Assembly: GCA_907165065.1 (NCBI GenBank) | Contig: OU015534.1 | Span: 14,577,686 to 14,641,685, forward strand | From: Caprimulgus europaeus | Lineage: Eukaryota; Chordata; Aves; Caprimulgiformes; Caprimulgidae | Reading direction: 5' to 3' | Length of the DNA: 64,000 nucleotides | Shown: piece after piece, positions 62,653-64,000 of the stretch | Position numbering within the stretch: position 1 is the first letter of the stretch | How the letters are laid out: every line of letters begins with the position of its first letter | Made by a program: the position numbers and the translations under genes | The notes under the pieces: generated by a model | What the model was told of the DNA's origin: nothing | The model's database searches: none | The model's input: only the letters and a program-made list of their open reading frames with translations

Positions 62653-62763
62653 GCCCCGCTCTCCTCTCTCCTTCCTTGCTCTCCTCCGCTCCTCTCTCTC
62701 CTTCACTCATCCACTTACTCTTCCTTTTTTTTTTCTTTTTTTTTTTCCTTTTTTTTTTTAATC
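62653..62763 (+). repeat. polypyrimidine tract
   Basis: About 110 bp of nearly pure C/T: CTCTCC/CTTCC words, then T-runs of nine to ten separated by C. Low complexity; the complementary strand is purine-rich. Confidence 0.9.
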
Positions 62764-63050
62764 CCCGTACCCCTGTGCCAGTTAATTTAAATGTATCTGT
62801 TCAAGTGGGGATAATCCATGCAAATCAGAGGCACTGGCTCCCAGTGCTTGATTCACAAAGAGAACTCAGCTTCAGGAGGTCACTCGTTCACAGCTGCTCC
62901 TCCCATTATATTTTTCCCTTATTGCAGAACTGCTGCATGTATACAGTGACTGAAAGGACTCAATTTACTGCAACTGCTGCCTGGTTTTACTTACAACTTT
63001 CTTTAAAGGGGGACTTACCTTCTATCAGTCTTACTAAGGTAGGAAGCCTG

Positions 63051-64000
63051 ATTCTTGTAAAGACTTGTAATGCCTCCAGTGTTTGCTCGTTATCAGATCC
63101 CACTATAATGATGCATATTGTTGTCAGAATTAGGTCCTAATAGAATTGCGCCAGGTGCCTGATGCTTTTGTTAATTGTGTGTATAGGTGCAACTGTTTAA
63201 ACGGCTGATTTACTGTTTATTTAGCCAGCTATGTAGCCCCTCTCCTTTTTTCTTTTCTTTTTCATGATGGCAGGTAGGTTCTTAGCACAACAGCTTTTTA
63301 ATCTACAAATGTAATCTTCAGTCAAGTTTGTATTTTCTTTAAAAAATATTTTCTAATGTCTGTGCAAGTTAATGCAGTGCTCAGTACCCTCCAAAGAAAA
63401 ACAGTATAAAGAGAACGAACTTTCTGGCCTGAAACCTTATTAAGGTGCTATCTTTGGAGCAGAACTAACTGTTGAAAGGTTTTAAATAAAAACAAAAAAG
63501 GTCACTTTTTACTTCGCAGTGTTGTAAACAAGGAAACTCCAGGCCTCACTGCAAATGGGCCTGTCATAAATTTAGACCACAAGGTAAACATATAGTTAAT
63601 AGAAATGCCAGCACAAGTGGTGAAACGAAACCCTCGCAGTTCTCTGTTAATATCTAGAAAGGCTGGACAGACAGTGCTTGTTGCAAACAAAGTGCAACTC
63701 AGAAACAACTATTTGGATATGTTTCTAACAAAGCTCCTTAAGAATAGGAATAACTGCTTCACTAGTTACATTCTAACTTTGAGCATACATCACTTGAAAT
63801 ATTGAACTAATGCATCTGACAGCACACACTAGTTTTATGAAAGCAGACAGTAAATTTTGCATTTATTTATGTATATTTCTTTGAATTTGTTGTCAGAATT
63901 TAGGGATAAAAAATTATTAAAATAACTATAAAACAACTTTGGATGTGTTAAATCACAAATAATGGATCTGAAGAGTAATACATTGAAAAAAATAGAATTA
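63051..64000. other. unique AT-rich non-coding sequence
   Basis: No gene or repeat is recognised up to the right edge of the window. Confidence 0.55.

Larger units (their letters stand above)
62405..63050 (+). promoter_or_regulatory. promoter-like block with possible first exon
   Basis: Several features line up in the plus direction: a TATA-like TATAAAA at 62417-62423, a G-quadruplex-capable G tract (62493-62537) and a balanced segment with retained CpGs. Then come a C/T-rich tract (62653-62763), an octamer ATGCAAAT at 62818-62825, and a possible splice donor AAG|GTAGGA with GT at 63039-63040. The block is the least AT-rich part of the right end. I do not recognise the gene. The 154-codon frame here is largely poly-Phe/Leu from the pyrimidine tract and is not taken as coding. 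Confidence 0.3.

Noticed and set aside
62676..63140. 154-codon plus-strand open frame
   Set aside because: Its N-terminal Phe/Leu string is the polypyrimidine tract, and the rest shows no domain; more likely promoter or untranslated sequence.
1..64000. Bacterial or phage-type systems (CRISPR, toxin-antitoxin, operons)
   Set aside because: No spaced direct repeats, no dense long open frames and no ribosome-binding arrangement; the repeats present are vertebrate retroelements.

Overview
This window is non-coding vertebrate DNA, almost certainly from a bird. The organism call rests on interspersed repeats. There are four CR1 LINE fragments carrying the characteristic CR1 3' end (tandem ATTCTGTGAT-like tail, 'tctagtcca' on the reverse strand), one long terminal repeat whose layout matches a widespread avian endogenous retrovirus LTR, and a second, probable LTR. 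There is also a set of very old, degraded amniote repeats. The background is AT-rich, spaced and repeat-poor, as in an avian intron or gene desert. I found no bacterial-type genes, no complete protein-coding gene, no tRNA or rRNA and no CRISPR array. Nearly all open frames of 60-180 codons look like chance frames; the only recognisable protein remnants are LINE reverse-transcriptase pieces.

Layout. 1-7.4 kb: unique sequence with a palindromic relic (3.65 kb), a CR1 (4.47-4.90 kb) and a MIR-like relic (5.06 kb). 7.46-7.67 kb: a long pure (CTTTT)n microsatellite. 9.2 kb: a second CR1, same orientation and closely similar to the first. 11.0-11.45 kb: two MIR-like SINE remnants. 12.46-13.31 kb: a probable plus-strand LTR with TATA box, AATAAA and an internal 96-bp duplication. 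15.48-16.25 kb: a plus-strand CR1 3' end abutting a minus-strand solo LTR. 16.3-42.2 kb: long unique AT-rich stretch with homopolymers, TG/TA-rich patches and small relics that share a 'TTGAAGTCAATGG' core. 42.9-43.2 kb: an older CR1. 43.2-57.8 kb: unique. 57.8-59.5 kb: a very old minus-strand LINE of CR1/L3 type, still readable from endonuclease end to reverse transcriptase. 60-62.4 kb: pyrimidine-skewed unique DNA. 62.4-63.05 kb: a promoter-like block (TATA-like motif, G-quadruplex tract, C/T-rich tract, octamer motif, possible splice donor).

There is no operon or pathway to describe. Function, if present, is probably regulatory: several blocks (6.56-6.86, 37.2-37.35, 54.85-55.23 and 62.4-63.05 kb) look like candidate conserved non-coding elements, but conservation cannot be tested from one sequence. 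I did not find a convincing undescribed system. The most distinctive items are the readable ancient LINE at 58-59.5 kb, the dispersed palindromic relic family, the LTR with its internal duplication, and the promoter-like block near the right end.
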